NCBI GenBank assembly: GCA_003586115.2
Contig: QVOM02000029.1
Location: 30,146,929 to 30,210,928 of the forward strand
Length of the DNA: 64,000 bases
Source of the DNA: Salvator merianae
Lineage: Eukaryota; Chordata; Lepidosauria; Squamata; Teiidae
Reading direction: 5' to 3'
A model generated the notes under the pieces. The model was not told where the DNA came from. It made no database searches and was given only the letters and a program-made list of their open reading frames with translations. Shown here in pieces: positions 22,262 through 36,614 of the stretch (its first letter is position 1; every line of letters starts with the position of its first letter). The translations under genes and the position numbers were made by a program.

Positions 22262-24519
22262 CAGAACTTTGTGAAAACATAGATATTCCTCAAAAATTCA
22301 GTGATGTGGAGGCCAGAACCCCCCAAAAAAGCTTTTTCAAAAGCTACTAGCATTGAAATGAAATTGTCTGTAATCCAAAATGGCAAAAATAGTAAACAGA
22401 AACTGTAATAAACTCATGAAAGAAATTTATTTCTCTAGTTCAGGCATAAATTTGAAATGCCTTGATCATGCAATCTCATCACCCTTCTCCCTCCCTAATT
22501 GTTATTCTTTCTTCATGTGCAACTTGGTTTATTAATTTCAGACTGTATTTACTGTATTAGCTAGTATTCTATAAAATATTACAGTTGTATAATTATCATC
22601 ATCCTGATTTTACATATTGAATTTCCTTCTGACTTCAGTTTTTACAACTTCTGATCCCCATGGTTCCTTTCATTTTCACTAATGCAGAATCATATAGTTA
22701 CCTGCATAAAAACTGCATTTTCTTTGTTGTTGTGGATATGGTCTAACATAATTAATTATACAGAAACTGATCATTTTAGTAGCCCTTTTCTCACATTTTG
22801 CAGCTTTACAGTATCCTTTTCAGTATACATTCCAACAGAGGAATAGAAGGAGAAAAAGCCTATTGCCAGTTTCGCTATCTGCTCCCTTGATAGCACAGAA
22901 CTTCAGATGACTGACAGCTTACCCATAGAGGAGAAAGTCAGCAATGGCTTCACCTTGTTTGCTGGCTGCAGCTAAAACTTACCCAATCATCTGCCTTTTG
23001 CCTCCTTGAACAAGCTATGAATCACCACCTCAAGTTACCTGCTTTTGAGGAAGCAGGTTACTTTAATGCAGATTTCCAGGTGAAGCTAGAGATTGTTTCA
23101 GGCATGGCAACCAGAAATACATACAGTGGGATTGCACCGTATAGTTGTAGGAAAATATCCTTTCATGAAATTGGTAGTATTAACCTAATCCATTTTATAA
23201 TTGTTCCCAACATGGAATTTGTCTTCTCATATCTTCTAAGCGCTAACTCAATGTTTTGAGAGATATGCACTAGGATTTGAAGATTTTCCCACCTAATTAT
23301 GCATCAGTTTATCCTTACATTGAATGGGTTTTGTCCCTTGCTGTCCCCACAGTCTCAGTTACAATGATTCTTTGGCAGTACTTCCCATTTCCTTTAGATT
23401 TTATTGGCATGAATAATTTGAAGTTCTCTACAAACTTGGCCACTTTAATGTTATCCCTTTATGAGCAAGTTAAAAAGCCCACACTTAAATGCAGTTCCTT
23501 CTGAGCAGCAGGCATTCGTGGAGTACTTCCAAAAGGGAAATGAAGTTTAGGATGAGTGTCTATTCTGAAGTCTTTCTTTGATTTTGCTGAAACTAGCTTA
23601 ATCTCCCCAACTGTGGTTTAACCAAGCATAACCCATTATCACAAGGGAGCCAACTGCAGGAGCTTGGTCCCAATTCTGTACAAGGGGCTGGTCAGAACTA
23701 GCACCATTGTGCAGACAATGCCGTTCATGCCTGGGTGTGATCCAAACCAGCAGGCCTCACTGGTCAGAGCACTGGTTTGGATCATGGCCTTTCAGTGCAG
23801 AAAGGCCCAATGTTCCTGCAAAGTTTAAAAGCCACTCTAGTAATCCCAAGATATGCAAATGATGAAGCAGGTAAGCAGACACCTTGTGCACAGGTGATAC
23901 AAATTCCAATGGAAAGCTGACTAAACTTGCATTTACAATTGCATTCTTCCCATTTGACTGCAGTGGCATCAAAGAAGGCTTCCATTTCCACCACCACTGC
24001 ATCCTCTAGCAGTTCCCCACCTGAGCTGTTTTTGAGTTATCTGGAGGCTTACGTCATCTAGCCAAGTAGCTAAGTCCCTTCTTTTTTTTTCAGAAGCCAG
24101 CTGGGATCTTGCTTTTTATTTCAGGGATAATACCACTCATATTTACATGGACTAGACACTAACGTCGAGAGTAATTTTGAGGAGATGTCCGATTTACTGC
24201 CTTATCTGCTTAGTTGCTCTATAAAGAACAGTTTTGTGGAGGCATCCAGTTCATTGTCCTGTCTAGGTACATGGGAACAGTTTCAGCTGTTAAGGTCTGA
24301 AAATGCGGACAGCTTCCCTGCAAGTCTTCATCCAACTACATGCCCCTTGATCTGTGTTCCTCATGGTTAATAAAATCTAACTGAAGTGGGAAAGACTAGG
24401 TGGACAAAGGCTATTGTAAACACTTTTCTGAGAGAGAAAGAAATCCTAGTTTCTCTTAAAATGTCTGTCTGCTCACAAAGTCCTCCTGGACTCTGAACTA
24501 TTAAACAACTACTGATCTA

Positions 24520-24960
24520 ATGCCAAGATTCCTTTCTTGGGTAAGATTCTTGAGAGAGCTTTGGAAATTGAGTTCGAGGGATGGATGGGGGAGATGTATT
24601 AACTAGACCTATTTCAGACTGGTTTTAGATGGCACTGAGCTGCCTTGGCTACACCTGATGGACAACTTTTTTGGGGGAGAGAAACGGGGAGGACTACTAT
24701 GTTGGTCCTCTTGCACCTCTCAGTGGCTGTTGATACATTGATCATGGTATCTTGTTGGAGTAGCTCCAAAGTTTGGGAACTGAGGACATTGCTTCTGTCT
24801 TCAGTGCACATTCCAAAGAGTGGCAATGGAGTATATGTTTTAGTGTCCTGTAACCTCACCTGTGGGTAGCCTCAGGGGTGATCCTATCCTCATGCTCTTT
24901 AGTATCTGTTTTAAATTGCTGGAATGGATCATCAGATAAATTATATTTGTTTCTAGTTAA
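24520..24960 (+). mobile_element. L2-like LINE reverse-transcriptase relic
   Basis: Broken plus-strand frames give DQTGF-like and TMLVLLHLSVAVDTLIMV text. This resembles the L2/CR1 reverse-transcriptase stretch around 'LLVLLDLSAAFDTVDH', with many stops and shifts. It is a noncoding fossil. Confidence 0.55.
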
Positions 24961-25280
24961 GGGAAGATCAAGAAAAGAAAAAAATCTAGTTATGCTAGCT
25001 CTGCCTCTTGTTGTTTTCCAAGCTCTGGAGTGACAACCTCACAGAAGCAGTGGGTTTATGGACAATGGTTCTAAATAAATGGTGGAAGCCAAAGTCAAGA
25101 AATTTTTGAAAACCAGTAGGCATTGTCTATTGGATCATGCCATCTATTTTTGTAAAGAACACTAAAAGGATCAGTGGTTGTTTACTTATACAGTAGCATT
25201 AAATAAGTGACTACCTCTGTGCCTTAGTCCCAAACTACAGTTAACAGGCTTTTGGAATATGTGCAATATTCCCTCATTAT

Positions 25281-25510
25281 TAGGAATGTCTTGAACTGGT
25301 TCAACAAAACTGGGGCATTCGAATGCTGTTTCTGGGGTTTGGTTCAAAATTGAACTGAATCAATGGGAGTTCGAACAGAACTGCACAGACCACCTTGTTT
25401 TTCTGTTGCGTCAGTTTAAAACAGAGCCAGTTTTGTTGTTTTTACAGTGCTTTAAAAACATATTTAAAGCAACTGGTTCAACTTTTGAATCAAACCAGTT
25501 TAAAGATAAA
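25281..25510. mobile_element. Decayed hAT-type MITE
   Basis: It opens TAGGAATGTCTTGAACTGG and is rich in inverted GAACTGGTTCA / TTGAATCAAACCAGTTT motifs, a pattern seen in reptile hAT MITEs. The right end is not clear. Confidence 0.45.
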
Positions 25511-27130
25511 GAACTTTAAAGATAAAGAACTATAAGAAAGAGTACAGAGGTCTTAAAAATATTTTAGTTTGCCATCTAAAATGCCTAGTATTTCATTGAA
25601 CTCTGCAGAGATGCAAAGAAAAGTCTTTGTTTTTGTTAGTTCTGCTTAGTGTTGCTGAGTCCATTATGTTCTGCTGCACTCTCATGCTGATAAGAGTGAG
25701 AAAAGTGCTTTTATCTCTGAACTCAGAAAAGAAATAAAGCTGTAAATGGCAGAAGAGCTTCTTGTTCCAAAGGACTGTTTGGATAAGATTTGAAATAAAA
25801 GACTTACAAAAGTCCTTAACAATTAGTTCACGGACAGCAAACTGAGCAGACTGTGCAGATACCCAGGTTACCATGTTAATCCTTACCAACTATAGTGATC
25901 TGAATCTCTATATTTAGAACTGTAGTACTCCTTTATCCTCTTTTTTATGATTTATGTTGTCTTTTAGGGTAAAAAACACTCTGGAATCACTGCATTCTTC
26001 TGTGCACAAACAACCTGGCTGAATGTGACTAACAGAACAGCTGATATTATGATCCATAATGCAAGGCATTAGGATTCATTATAATCATGGACTAATATGT
26101 GCCTAGTAATTCTGCAAAACAATGAGTTAATGCAATGTTTCATAGGATATTATTCTTTATCTATTTTTTTTAACCTTTGATCATTTTATTTTTTAATAAT
26201 GCTTTCCACCAGCTTCCCTGGCTCAGATGCTAAGTTGACAGGTCCACTTGATGACCAAAGACTATATTATAAACATAGTAATGGAAGGACACAAATTTTG
26301 TTGAATTTTAAGTGTGGTCTGTGGAAGACTGCTGAGAATATTTTGTATTTCCCATGGAAGGAATGTTTAAAATAAACAAACAAGCAAAACTTTCCTTGAT
26401 AACTCCATAAGCAGATTAGGCAAGTCTAGCAACAGCCACTCATACCAACTAAGACCTCAACTGTAACAGCAACAAACCCAATGCACACAAAAAGAGTTGC
26501 GTAAAAAACTACTTGGGCAATGAAAAGCACACTGCACTATCCCAGAACTCCAGAAAGCAGAAACAAACTACTTATTGAAAATCTTCTAGCTCAGTGAATA
26601 TTCATGTAACTTCATAAGTCTTTATCCACCCAACATGTGGAAGCACAACCAACAATATAACCAGCACAGCCAACAAAAGAACTATGCTTTCGTACAAGTA
26701 TATAATAGACTATTACAACCACCTGGAATATTAGTTGCACACGAAATGACTAATTGGTGATGTTGCAGAGATCCTGAAAAAAAGGCCTTATTGAACAATG
26801 GAATGGGACACATTTTTTATTTGGAACTCTTGCGTGTTTCCTGTTAGAAAAATGAGGGGAAGTATAATACCCGAAAGATATTTTTCTCGCCTGGTTTCTG
26901 GATTTCTGAAGTGAGGGAAGCTGCAATGATGAAGTAAGTTTTGACCAAACTGTATCACAATAAACCATAGTGTAAAAAAATGTATGAAACTGGTGGCCAT
27001 GAAGCTGATGACCATGTCAATTGCCTGAATTTATTTCTGGAAAGTTAAGAAAAGTGATGGTTTCTCAGTTACCCATACAGAAAAAGCAAAAATGGAAAAA
27101 AGTAGATCTGCTTGTGATAGTTACAAATCA

Positions 27131-27174
27131 TCCCCCCCCCGCCCCCGGCCCTCTCTCTCTCTCTCTCTCTCTCT
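27131..27174. repeat. C-rich tract followed by a TC microsatellite
   Basis: A run of ten C and further C blocks lead into about twelve TC units. The minus strand is G-rich. Confidence 0.93.
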
Positions 27175-30139
27175 TCATCTTTATGCTAAACTGTTATACA
27201 TTTGAGAATGGAGTTAATGCTGTCTAATGGCCTGGGGGAGTTTATATGGACCAATGCAGATATTAGCAATGGTTAAATTTCATCTTTCATATCATAGTTT
27301 TGGGATATGTTAACTATATTTTTTGTTATGACCACTCCTTTCCATCTGCCTCTCTTACACACCTTTTTCTTCCTTTTCTTTTTATTTATTTTTTCTGGAT
27401 ATGCTGGCATCACACTTTGGTACACAAAGCAAGAATACTCAACAAGTGCCTTTCTGCTACGCTGGTAGAGAAAATCTGTGACATTTTTCTAATTAGAAAC
27501 ACAAGAAGCTGTGTTATATCAAACCAGTTTATTGGTCTATAAAGCACAGCACTGTTTAGGTGTGGGAGACAGATTTCTATAAGGGAGAATTGTGATTAAC
27601 TCTTTTTATTTATGAGCAAAATAGTAACTTATCTGTGAAGTAGATGGAGACACTGGTGCTTTCTCATGCTTTTCTACTGGGGAAGAAGGGTCATGAATTA
27701 TGTTTTGACAGGGGAAAGCTTCAAAATGATTGCTATTTAAAATGGCTCTATAATCTATTTAATTAAAAAAGAACAAGATGGTTTAAAACAATATATAAAA
27801 ATTTAAAAGTAAAATCTCTTCTAAAACCAAGAAGTCCACTAGTGAGAACTAGGGGCAAAATAATGAGTGCTAGCAGACCTGGAATCAACAAACATGATGT
27901 TCTGAACAGGTACTCAGCCAAGAAATTAATGTTCAGTGCTGGAATACAGTTCATAATCCATTACTGTAAAAATCCAGTCTTGGTTCTCCCCAGTTAGTCC
28001 TTGTTCCAGAGTTCTGGTTTGGAGGACTGGGAAACATCTGCTACTGCAATTATTAATTGCTAATATTTGTAAATTAAACAATGATCAGTAGATCCAAGTA
28101 TACTTTATACTGTCTCTTGGTTCACACTGACTGACAATCTCTATTGTACACTCCTTTGAGATTATTCCAATGAGAAGAGGTATATAAATGTCATAAATAA
28201 ATAATGTAGTAAGGATTAAATTTGAGAGTATTTATATACAAAACATGGGCTTTATCACTGAATGAGGGAACTGCCCAATCCACTACTAAATGAAGTTTAG
28301 TGTGATAATGTTGAAGAAATTTTGGTTTAAGGAAATAATCAAACAGACTTTAATATAAAGATGAATAAAGGTTTTTGGAGTCCTACTATCCTAATAAACA
28401 AAGAATAGGGTATGAAACTTTAATTAGCTTTCCCTCAGAAATGCAGTTATTTGTTGCCTTTATACACTTGCTAGGTCATAGAAACCCTTAAACCTGGACT
28501 GTCCTCTAAGATAAAAATCAGGTAGTAAATTAAACTGAAAATAACCTTTTAGCTGAATCTGAAAATACCAAGCAAATGACTTTGTGAGACTGAGCTACTT
28601 ATCAGGCAGTAAATAACGTCTAGACTACAAAGTGAACAGTCTTTCTGCCTTAGCCTGTCAAATAAACATCTACACCACACTTATAATGAACAATCAATAA
28701 TGATGTTCCTGCTGTTAATGAGCCTTTTCTAAGTAGTGCTATTCTGCAAAAAATAAAAAGAAAAGAAAAAAAGAAGATGCATCCATGATTTAGACGAGTG
28801 ACTAAAATCATGTGCTTAAGGACATGTAATTGAGTTAGTTAACTTTAATCATGTGTTCAACTCTGGTTGAATTGATGTTCACCCCCAAATTATTTGCTGA
28901 ATAGAGAAAAAGAACACTGTATAACTCTCTTTAAAGCTAGTGTGTGTATAACCTTGCTTAAAGCTAGTAATAAATATTAAAATCAAGAAATGAGAAGTGA
29001 GGCATTCAGCTGTGCCCTAAATCCAGCATGACCCTGAAAGCAAACTGCAAGGAGCACTTTTAATCATGTAATAATATGTCAAAAATAATACAAAAAAAAT
29101 ACTTTCAGTTTCACATTTGGGGCAAAATAGTGTCAAAAATAACTGTGGTAAGAGAATTTCATGACATAGCCTCAGGGTAAGAACAGACATGGTTGACCAG
29201 TTTATTCAATAAATTAAAAGCTTGCTGTGGAAAAGACTTCTTTAATTAGCAAGCACACCAGAAGTAAAGAATATCTAACACAAATTCTGTTATGGAGAGC
29301 AGGGTGATAATAACTATGGAAATGACATTAGGGGATGAGAAAGTTAATTGAATCAGGATACATCACCTTTAATTAAACTGTACTTGATTTCCCTTCAGGT
29401 ATAGTAATCTCTAATTAATATACTGTATTAGTCAGCATTTATTTATTTATTTTTAAAACTTTCATTTAAATAAATTCAGGGTGATTCACAAGACAAAAAA
29501 TATATTTAGCCGTTAATCAGAAAAACAATTAATAAAATTTATTATAAATGGGGGAAAGCTACTATTATGATGGCTTTTAAGAGTGTGCCATTCTCAACAT
29601 ATAAAATTTATTCTATCTTTAAATTGGAAGATATAAGTTATGCCTTTCTACTCAAAATCTATTTTTCGCCACTGCTCTTATGCTTGAATGGAAAAAGAAA
29701 AATGTATATGCTAATGTAAAAGTACAGCTGCAGCATGATAAAAGTGACATTAAAAGAAAAAACAGTTTAATCTTATACCTTTTATACAGGTTACATACTG
29801 TAAAAGCTCTATTATACAGGAGTGCAAAGTTACCTGCAAGTCCAATATGGTTACTTTTGAGATAAAAAAGGGAAACTTCTCAAAATTGAGAAGACTGGTG
29901 AAAAGGAAACTCAAATAAAGGTTGGGAGGCCAAAATCTCTCCAGAAAGTTTGGCTGTTGTTTTAAACCACAATAATTGAGGCTCAGTTATAATGTATTTC
30001 TAAAATCAAGAAAATAGCTTCAATGCCAAGAAGATGCCTGCATGGTTAACCTGCATGGTCAAGGAAGCTATAATAGTCAAGAAAGTAGAAGGCTTTTCCT
30101 AAGTAACTAAATAAAAAGGAATACAAACTTTGGTAAAAG

Positions 30140-31620
30140 AAACACGACAGTTAGAGAAGCAAAAAGAAAATGGGAGGAACATATTGCCTAAATTGTAATA
30201 AAGATTCTTTAACTACGTTAGAAGCAGAAAGCCAGCCAGGAGGCTGTTGGTCCCTTGGACAATGAAGAAGTAAAGAATGTGCTAAGAGGAGAAAAGGAAA
30301 TTGCAGAGAAGCTGAATGATTTATTTGCATTGTCTTCACAAAAGAGAACTCAGGGCAGATCCCTGAACCTGAGCTCTTACTCTCACAAATGGAGTCTGAG
30401 GAACTGAAGGGAATAGTGGTGACAAGAGAAGACATGGTAGGTTTTATTGACAAATTGAGCATTAACAAATCACCAGTCCATGATGGCATCCACCCAAGAG
30501 TTATTAAACAGCTTTAAGCTGAGATTGCAGACCTCCTAACAAAAATATACAACTTGTTACTGTAATCAGCTTCTGTAGGTGAGGACTAGAAGGTGGATAA
30601 TATTTTTTTTTTAAAAAGGCTCAAGGAAAGACCCAGGAAAGTATAGGCCCATTAGTTTTACATTTGTTCTGGGGCAGTTAGTGGAAACCATTATTAAAGA
30701 TAAATTTTCCAAACATTTGAAGGCACATGCCTTGCTCAAAGACAGCCAACATGACTTCTGTAAAGGAAAGTCCTGTCTAACTAATCTTCTAGAGTTTTTT
30801 TGGGTGTTAACAAATATGACAATATGAGTAAGCACATAGAGCCTTCTGTAAAGGAAAGTCCTGTCTAACTAATCTTCTAGAGTTTTTTTGGGTGTTAACA
30901 AATATGACAATATGAGTAAGCACATAGATATCATCTACTTAAATTTTGAAAAAGTTTTTTAATAAAGTCCCTCAGCAAAGACTTCTTCATAAGCTTAACA
31001 GGCATGGAATAAAAGGATTGGTCTAACTGGTTAAGGAACAGAAAACAGAGAGTAGGCATAATGGGCATTTCTCACAATTGAGAGGGGTATCAGATGGGGT
31101 CCCCAAAGTTCTGTCCTTGGACCGGTCCTTTTTAACATATTTATAAATTATCTGAAGTTATATATGACCAAGTTAGTTAAATCTGCTGATTACACCAAAT
31201 TATTCAGAATGATAAAAACAAAAAGGGACTGTACAGAGCTCAAAAGGGAGCTCTGCTCACTGAGAGACTGGGTGTTGAAAAGGCAGAAGCCATTCAGTGT
31301 GAACAAGTGTAAAGCGATGAAGCTAAAAAGCCTAACTACTCTTATACATTAATGGCATCTGAACTGACTGTGATGGATCAGGAAAGAAATCTTGGAGTAA
31401 TGGTAGACATTTCAATGAAAGCATTGACACTGTGCATCTGCTATTAAAAAAAGACCAACAGAATGTTAGGGATAATTTTAAAAGTGCATTAAAAACAGAG
31501 GTGTTAATATTATAATGACTTTATACAAATCAATGGTGTGACTGCATCTAGAATACTGTATGCAGTTTTGGTCACTGTGTCTCAAAAAGTATAATGTGTA
31601 CTTTGTTCTTAACAGTGTTA
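30140..31620 (+). mobile_element. CR1/L3-like LINE coding-region relic
   Basis: Plus-strand fragments read GFIDKLSINKSPVHDGIHPR followed by VIKQL, a known part of CR1-group reverse transcriptase. Later text includes a TGGGGTCCCCAAAGTTCTGT block and ends near GAATACTGTATGCAGTTTTG with GTCACTGTGTCTCAAAAAG. Frameshifts and stops are frequent, so the copy is dead. Confidence 0.75.
30755..30928 (+). repeat. 88-bp tandem duplication inside the CR1 relic
   Basis: The segment beginning CTTCTGTAAAGGAAAGTCC and ending AGTAAGCACATAGA occurs twice head to tail (30755-30840 and 30843-30928). The copies look identical over 86 bases. Confidence 0.93.
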
Positions 31621-32558
31621 TCCTAATCTTAGTAGGACTTATTAGGCACATCATACTTTATCCATCCTGCTTCTTTATCTCTTAACATACTATAATATTC
31701 AGATAGCCAGTCTCATCAAAAGTCAATTTAGGAAGCATCCTCCATGCCTGTTTCTAAATGATTTTCAATATTGGCCCAGAGGGACTGCTCCTAGATAGGC
31801 TTTTAACAGAACCACTACAGGAATTGGCAAAAAAACCGAGAAGTCTCTCTGAACTTCTAGCTCTAGAAATAGAGCTTTTCCAGAAGATTTCTTTACAGAG
31901 CCTTAATCAAGCAAAACTTCAAAACTGGAGATAAAATGAAAATAAATAGTGAGATGTTAACACATCAAATTCAAATGAAAAACTGTGATAAAAATATTAA
32001 TGTAGGAAGCAGCATTTGTTGAGCATAAATGCTATTGACTGATTGCCATTATAAACTTGACTCACTGAAGTGTGATTCACTGAAGAAACACTACATAGAT
32101 TTATGATGATGAATTTTGTTTATTAACCTTTCATTTAACATTTGGGCAAAATCTGACATATGCGCAAAACAGCTAGACTAACTTTTGGCTTTATGATTTC
32201 CTTCACAGGCAATGAATGATATAGACCATGGTAGATTAATACTGGAATGGTACTATTTTTTTTTTAAAACTTTATTTCTTTAAAATACCTCTATACATTT
32301 CAAGTAATTTATTCCTTAAATTATTAAATAATTTAAATATAATTTAACAATTGTTAGAAGTACAGAGAGAAGAGAGTCTGGTAAATTCTATTGACAAAAC
32401 AATTAAAACATTAATAGACTTAATAGAAACCATGATAGAATTACATAATTTTTGGTTTGTAATCTGGCCTTTGTTTATGACTTGCTACACACACAGATAC
32501 AAAACACACACACATAGAGTTACAGCATTCTTTGATTTAACTGCACATATACTACGTA

Positions 32559-32812
32559 AGAACATAAAAGGAACCCTGCTGGATCAGGCCACAGCCCATC
32601 TAGTCCAGCATTTTGGCTCACCTAGTAGCCCACCAATTGCTTCTGGGCATTCTCAAGAAGATGACAAAGGAAAAACCTTCACCTGTTCTAATCCTCCAAA
32701 TGGCCTTTAGAGGCATCCTGCTGGTCTCTCCAACCTGGAGGCAGTACTTATGCATCCATTTCAGTAGTCATTGAGACACTTGACCTCCATAAATCTGTCT
32801 ATAATTTTTAAA
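32559..32812 (-). mobile_element. CR1/L3-like LINE 3' end
   Basis: The plus strand reads AAGAACATAAAAGGAACCC, TGCTGGATCAGGCCACAG and CCCATCTAGTCCAGCAT, the reverse complement of the reptile LINE 3' end with its 'gttctta' tail. It continues through GCCCACCAATTGCTTCTGGG. Confidence 0.65.
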
Positions 32813-33981
32813 AAATATCAATACACTGATGCTACTCTATCTTTGTTTACTTTGTATGTAAAAGTTTTCTAACTGCGAGTCAGGTCTCATTATTTGGGAA
32901 GCCAGAATGGACGAAGGCAGAAAGTTTCACAATGCGATACGAACCCTAGAAGAAATTGGTTTTTTGAATGCCCCCCCCTTGGCTGATCCACATTGGATCT
33001 GGCATATTTACTACTGCTTTGCTGCCCTCCATCCCAATATGACATGGAAAGAAGACTGTAAAAGCCATCTTGCTGTTTGTCATTGATTCTTTGTGTATGG
33101 CTTTTAAAGGGAGATCACAGGGTCTCTACAGTCTTATTAATAGCATGAATAGAATCTTGGACTGAACTTCCATCCTCCTTGATGCACCAGTATCAAACAA
33201 ACCTCCAATTAAGAAAATCTGGTGTAGCCCACCAGGAGGTTTGATCTTTGGCAGAAGTTAGAGTAGTGAAAGGCTGGGTATTTAATTTAAAAATTCCTAG
33301 TTTATTTCCATAATTTGAGTACAGGACTGGATATAGATTTATTAGTTTCTAGACAAATGAACACATAGTTTGCTTGTTCAAGCAAGATGGCACACTGTTT
33401 TTTCCCAAAATAGGAAAAGTGGAGGAGAAGGAGAGGGATGAATTGTTAGATTCTAAGGATGGGAGAGTAGGGATGATTATCTCAAAAATTTCATACTTTA
33501 AATCTTTTGAAAACAGAGTTCAAGGGGAATACTTAAACAACCTAATTACATTTAAGCTGGTTAATGAGGTGAAGGTGCCAACCCAACCTGACCCCAAAAG
33601 GTTATTTCATCAGTCCTCCAAAACTCTATTCTCCTTCCATTTACTTGTACAAATATTTAAACACAATAACACAGCTGAAAGAGAGGTTCACCTTCTTCTT
33701 CCTTCAATGCCCTAGTATGCTGATTAACAAGAATCTAGAGCAATGAAATCCATCAGCCAAAGAGATATATTTCTCTGAAGGCTGTTGAGATTGTTGAGAC
33801 TGGAAATGCACTCTGTAGCAGGGCTGCCAGATAATCAGCCAAACAAATTTTCCTAGTTATACAAAAAGCCCCAAAGCCAAGTGTATCTAATATTTGGCTG
33901 ATTTTTAGCCAAAGTTGGTAGCCCTGGTCAGTACTGGCAGGTGAAAGGCCAGCAGATAACTCTTCCCTGGTATGCATTTTT

Positions 33982-34194
33982 GGCTGCATCCACAAACAGT
34001 AAAAAAAGTGGCTTGAAAGTGGCTTAAAAGTGGTAGCGTCAAGACACTAGTGCCTCTAATCCACATTAAAGACCAGGAAATACACTCTCAAAGGCCTTTA
34101 ATGTGGTTTAGAGTTGAGATGGAAACACTAGCATCCACATGCTACCACTTCTAAGCCACTTTTTATCTACTCTTCCACATGTACAAATATAACC
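33982..34194. mobile_element. Possible small palindromic element
   Basis: AAAAAGTGGCTT...AAAAGTGGTAGC on the left is inverted as GCTACCACTT...AAGCCACTTTTT on the right, giving arms of about 40-50 bases. No clean target duplication was found. It abuts the element at 34198. Confidence 0.45.
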
Positions 34195-34197
34195 TTA

Positions 34198-34761
34198 GGT
34201 CATTTCTACACTCATTTTGCTTGGAGCTGTTTAACTATTCCTCTCCAATCTGTCCTGGACCAAGCACAGCAGATTCTGTCCACGTTGAAAGGATGGGGAT
34301 GTTCTCTGTCTGTCTGGACCAACACTGGCAATGTGGAGGTACCACAGCTATTCCGGTCTACACAACTGACTCCTTGCCCAAAGCACTACTCATGGCTGCC
34401 AGTAATTGGCTCAAGCCCCATCCCTCATGCATCGTGTCTGCTGCACAAGGCAGGGCTGAGCAGAACAGTACTCGAAGATAGCGTATCTACCTTCATATCA
34501 GTATTTTGAAAATGATCTTCAAAGCGTGTATAAGCTTTGAAGATGGGGCTGTGGCATTTTCTTTGGTCCAGACCAGGTGTGGAAGTGCCGATGCCTGGAT
34601 TGGCACAGGCATCATTAGCATGGTTGTATACCGCTTCAAATAGGTCTACAGGTAATCCAAAACAGGGACATCCTGAGGCACTTCTGGGCTGGAATAGTAT
34701 TAGTCCCATGAGGATGAAGCATCCACTTGGTCTGGACTACTGACCAAGTCCAGAAATGGCC
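34198..34761. mobile_element. 564-bp MITE with TTA target duplication
   Basis: Flanked by TTA at 34195-34197 and 34762-34764. The left end GGTCATTTCTACACT pairs with the reverse complement of the right end, GGCCATTTCTGGACT. Internal inverted segments are present (for example GGTCTGGACCAA-type blocks). No transposase remains. Its 3-bp duplication and GG...CC ends fit PIF/Harbinger. Confidence 0.68.
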
Positions 34762-35545
34762 TTAGTCACACATCCAGGAACCACAAAAGCATCAACATCA
34801 AGAGAAAGTAAGAATGCAGGGGAAGATTTAAAATGTATGATTTCTGCCTTGCCTAAAGGTATCTAAAAAAACTATAAATATTCAGAACAGGTTAACTGCA
34901 AACAATCTATGCCTTAAACACAATTGTTTGATAATGGTTCTTTCAACCTGGGATTTAATGCAAAAACAACTATACAGAAGTAGTTTTTTTGTAAATAACT
35001 ACCTACAAAGACCCTTTAAATTAAAAAAGTCTGTGCTACCACAAATACAATTACAGCACTATAAAGGTGAACATGAACAAGAGTTCTCAGAACTTTTAAT
35101 ACTTGTTTCAATGATTGTCTCCTGGAATATATACATATATGAAATATATATGAAACATATGAAAGACAAATGTGATGTCCCTTTCTTTAATTACTTTAAT
35201 AATAATAGCACTGATAATAGTAATATAGCATTTTCCTTCATTTTGTCCAAGATTTGTTATGCACATCTTAAGTAGTGAATTATGAAAACCACTGGGTTGT
35301 TTTTTTATCAAATAACAAAATGCCAGTCATTATTAATGCAGGGCATATACTACAGAGTTTTCTAGAAGATTAGGGCACCTATAATGAGAATGATTATGAT
35401 GATAATTTGCATAGCAGATGCTTTATGTGCTTATAGTCTTGAAACAACTTGAAATAATAAAACACAAATCTGCAATGCAATACAATAAAAACACCTTAAC
35501 ACAATCTTAAATATAACAACATTCTACTGTCTGCAATGAAACTAG

Positions 35546-36055
35546 GGGCTTTTCTGCACTTTGAACTAGTGAGTGTCAGGGACGCTCACTAGCAAAGTGT
35601 CTCTGCACTTTGTGGAGACCTGTGTGACCGAGAGCAGCCTACATCTGCTTCCAAACACAGCTAGCTGTGGAGCACTAAACTGTGCCCCACAGCTTGACTT
35701 GGAGCAGCTATCCTGCTCCTGGTCAAGTGCATTCACACCGCTTCTGGGTGCAAATGCATAGCCATGCAGTGCACAGTGCATGATGGCTGTGCCTGCGTGA
35801 TCGTGCAATTGTGCCTGCAAACGCCTGCGCACTCCGTGACACTGCCAGTCGCTATGGCAGTGGCCGGACGCTTCCTGGCCACTGTCATGGCAAGGATTGG
35901 GATCAGGATACTAGCATTTGCAGTGTGAATGCTGGTATCCTGCTGATATTCAGGACTAGGGCCCTGCAGTGCAGACAGTGTCCATGTTGCATGGACCATT
36001 CCACGTTAGAGTGGCATAATTATCCCATCCTAACTTGGAAAGTGTGAAAACACCC
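35546..36055. mobile_element. 510-bp MITE with TAG target duplication
   Basis: Flanked by TAG at 35543-35545 and 36056-36058. The left end GGGCTTTTCTGCACTTT pairs with the reverse complement of the right end, GGGTGTTTTCACACTTT. The interior shares CTATGGCAGTGGCCGG / CTTCCTGGCC-type text with the element at 39123, so the two belong to one family. It is GC-rich and noncoding. Confidence 0.72.
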
Positions 36056-36614
36056 TAGGTTAGATCTAGATCTAGATCACCGTTCTGCTAACAAAATCAC
36101 TTTGAAAAGACCTTTGATTGGTGCTGAAAAAATGATGAAAAACGTGTTGCAAGATAGCTAAATAACAGCTGTTTCTTCTGTTCTGCAATCCAAAACATAT
36201 CACGATAGTAGCATCACTTCGAAGGCACATGTTTTGAATGTTACTCATGGTAAAGTCTGATAGATGAGAGGGATTTGGGTGTTTGAAATCTGGCAAAGAA
36301 AGCCTTTCCTAAAGCTATCTAGTCAATTCCTGCTTGACTGGAAGCAAGCATGGAAAATCATAATTGGTTTTAATTACTAAGTTATACAAAACAGCTAAGG
36401 AAACTATCAGTCATTATTTTGTGTGTAAAAAAGCATTTCACTATTGGGAGTATTGCTCAAGTACTAAAATATTATGGTAATATTAAAAATAAATAAATAA
36501 ATAAATAAAGGGAATGCAAGCCACAAACTACTGCAAATGATGGTAGGAAAGGAACAGGGTTACAGCAGGAGGTAGTGAACGTTGCAGAAGTTGATAAATG
36601 GGTATTGATTTTAC

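Larger units (their letters stand above)
21013..36614 (-). other. RIMS2: RIMS2 intron between the cassette exon and the 20771 exon
   Basis: Intronic sequence holding an L2-like relic (24520-24960), a CR1/L3-like relic with a tandem duplication (30140-31620), an hAT-like relic (25281), a LINE 3' end (32559), two MITEs (34198, 35546) and a pentanucleotide repeat (22169). The stretches 22270-24500, 25520-30100 and 32820-33980 hold nothing I can support as gene or element. Confidence 0.75.
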
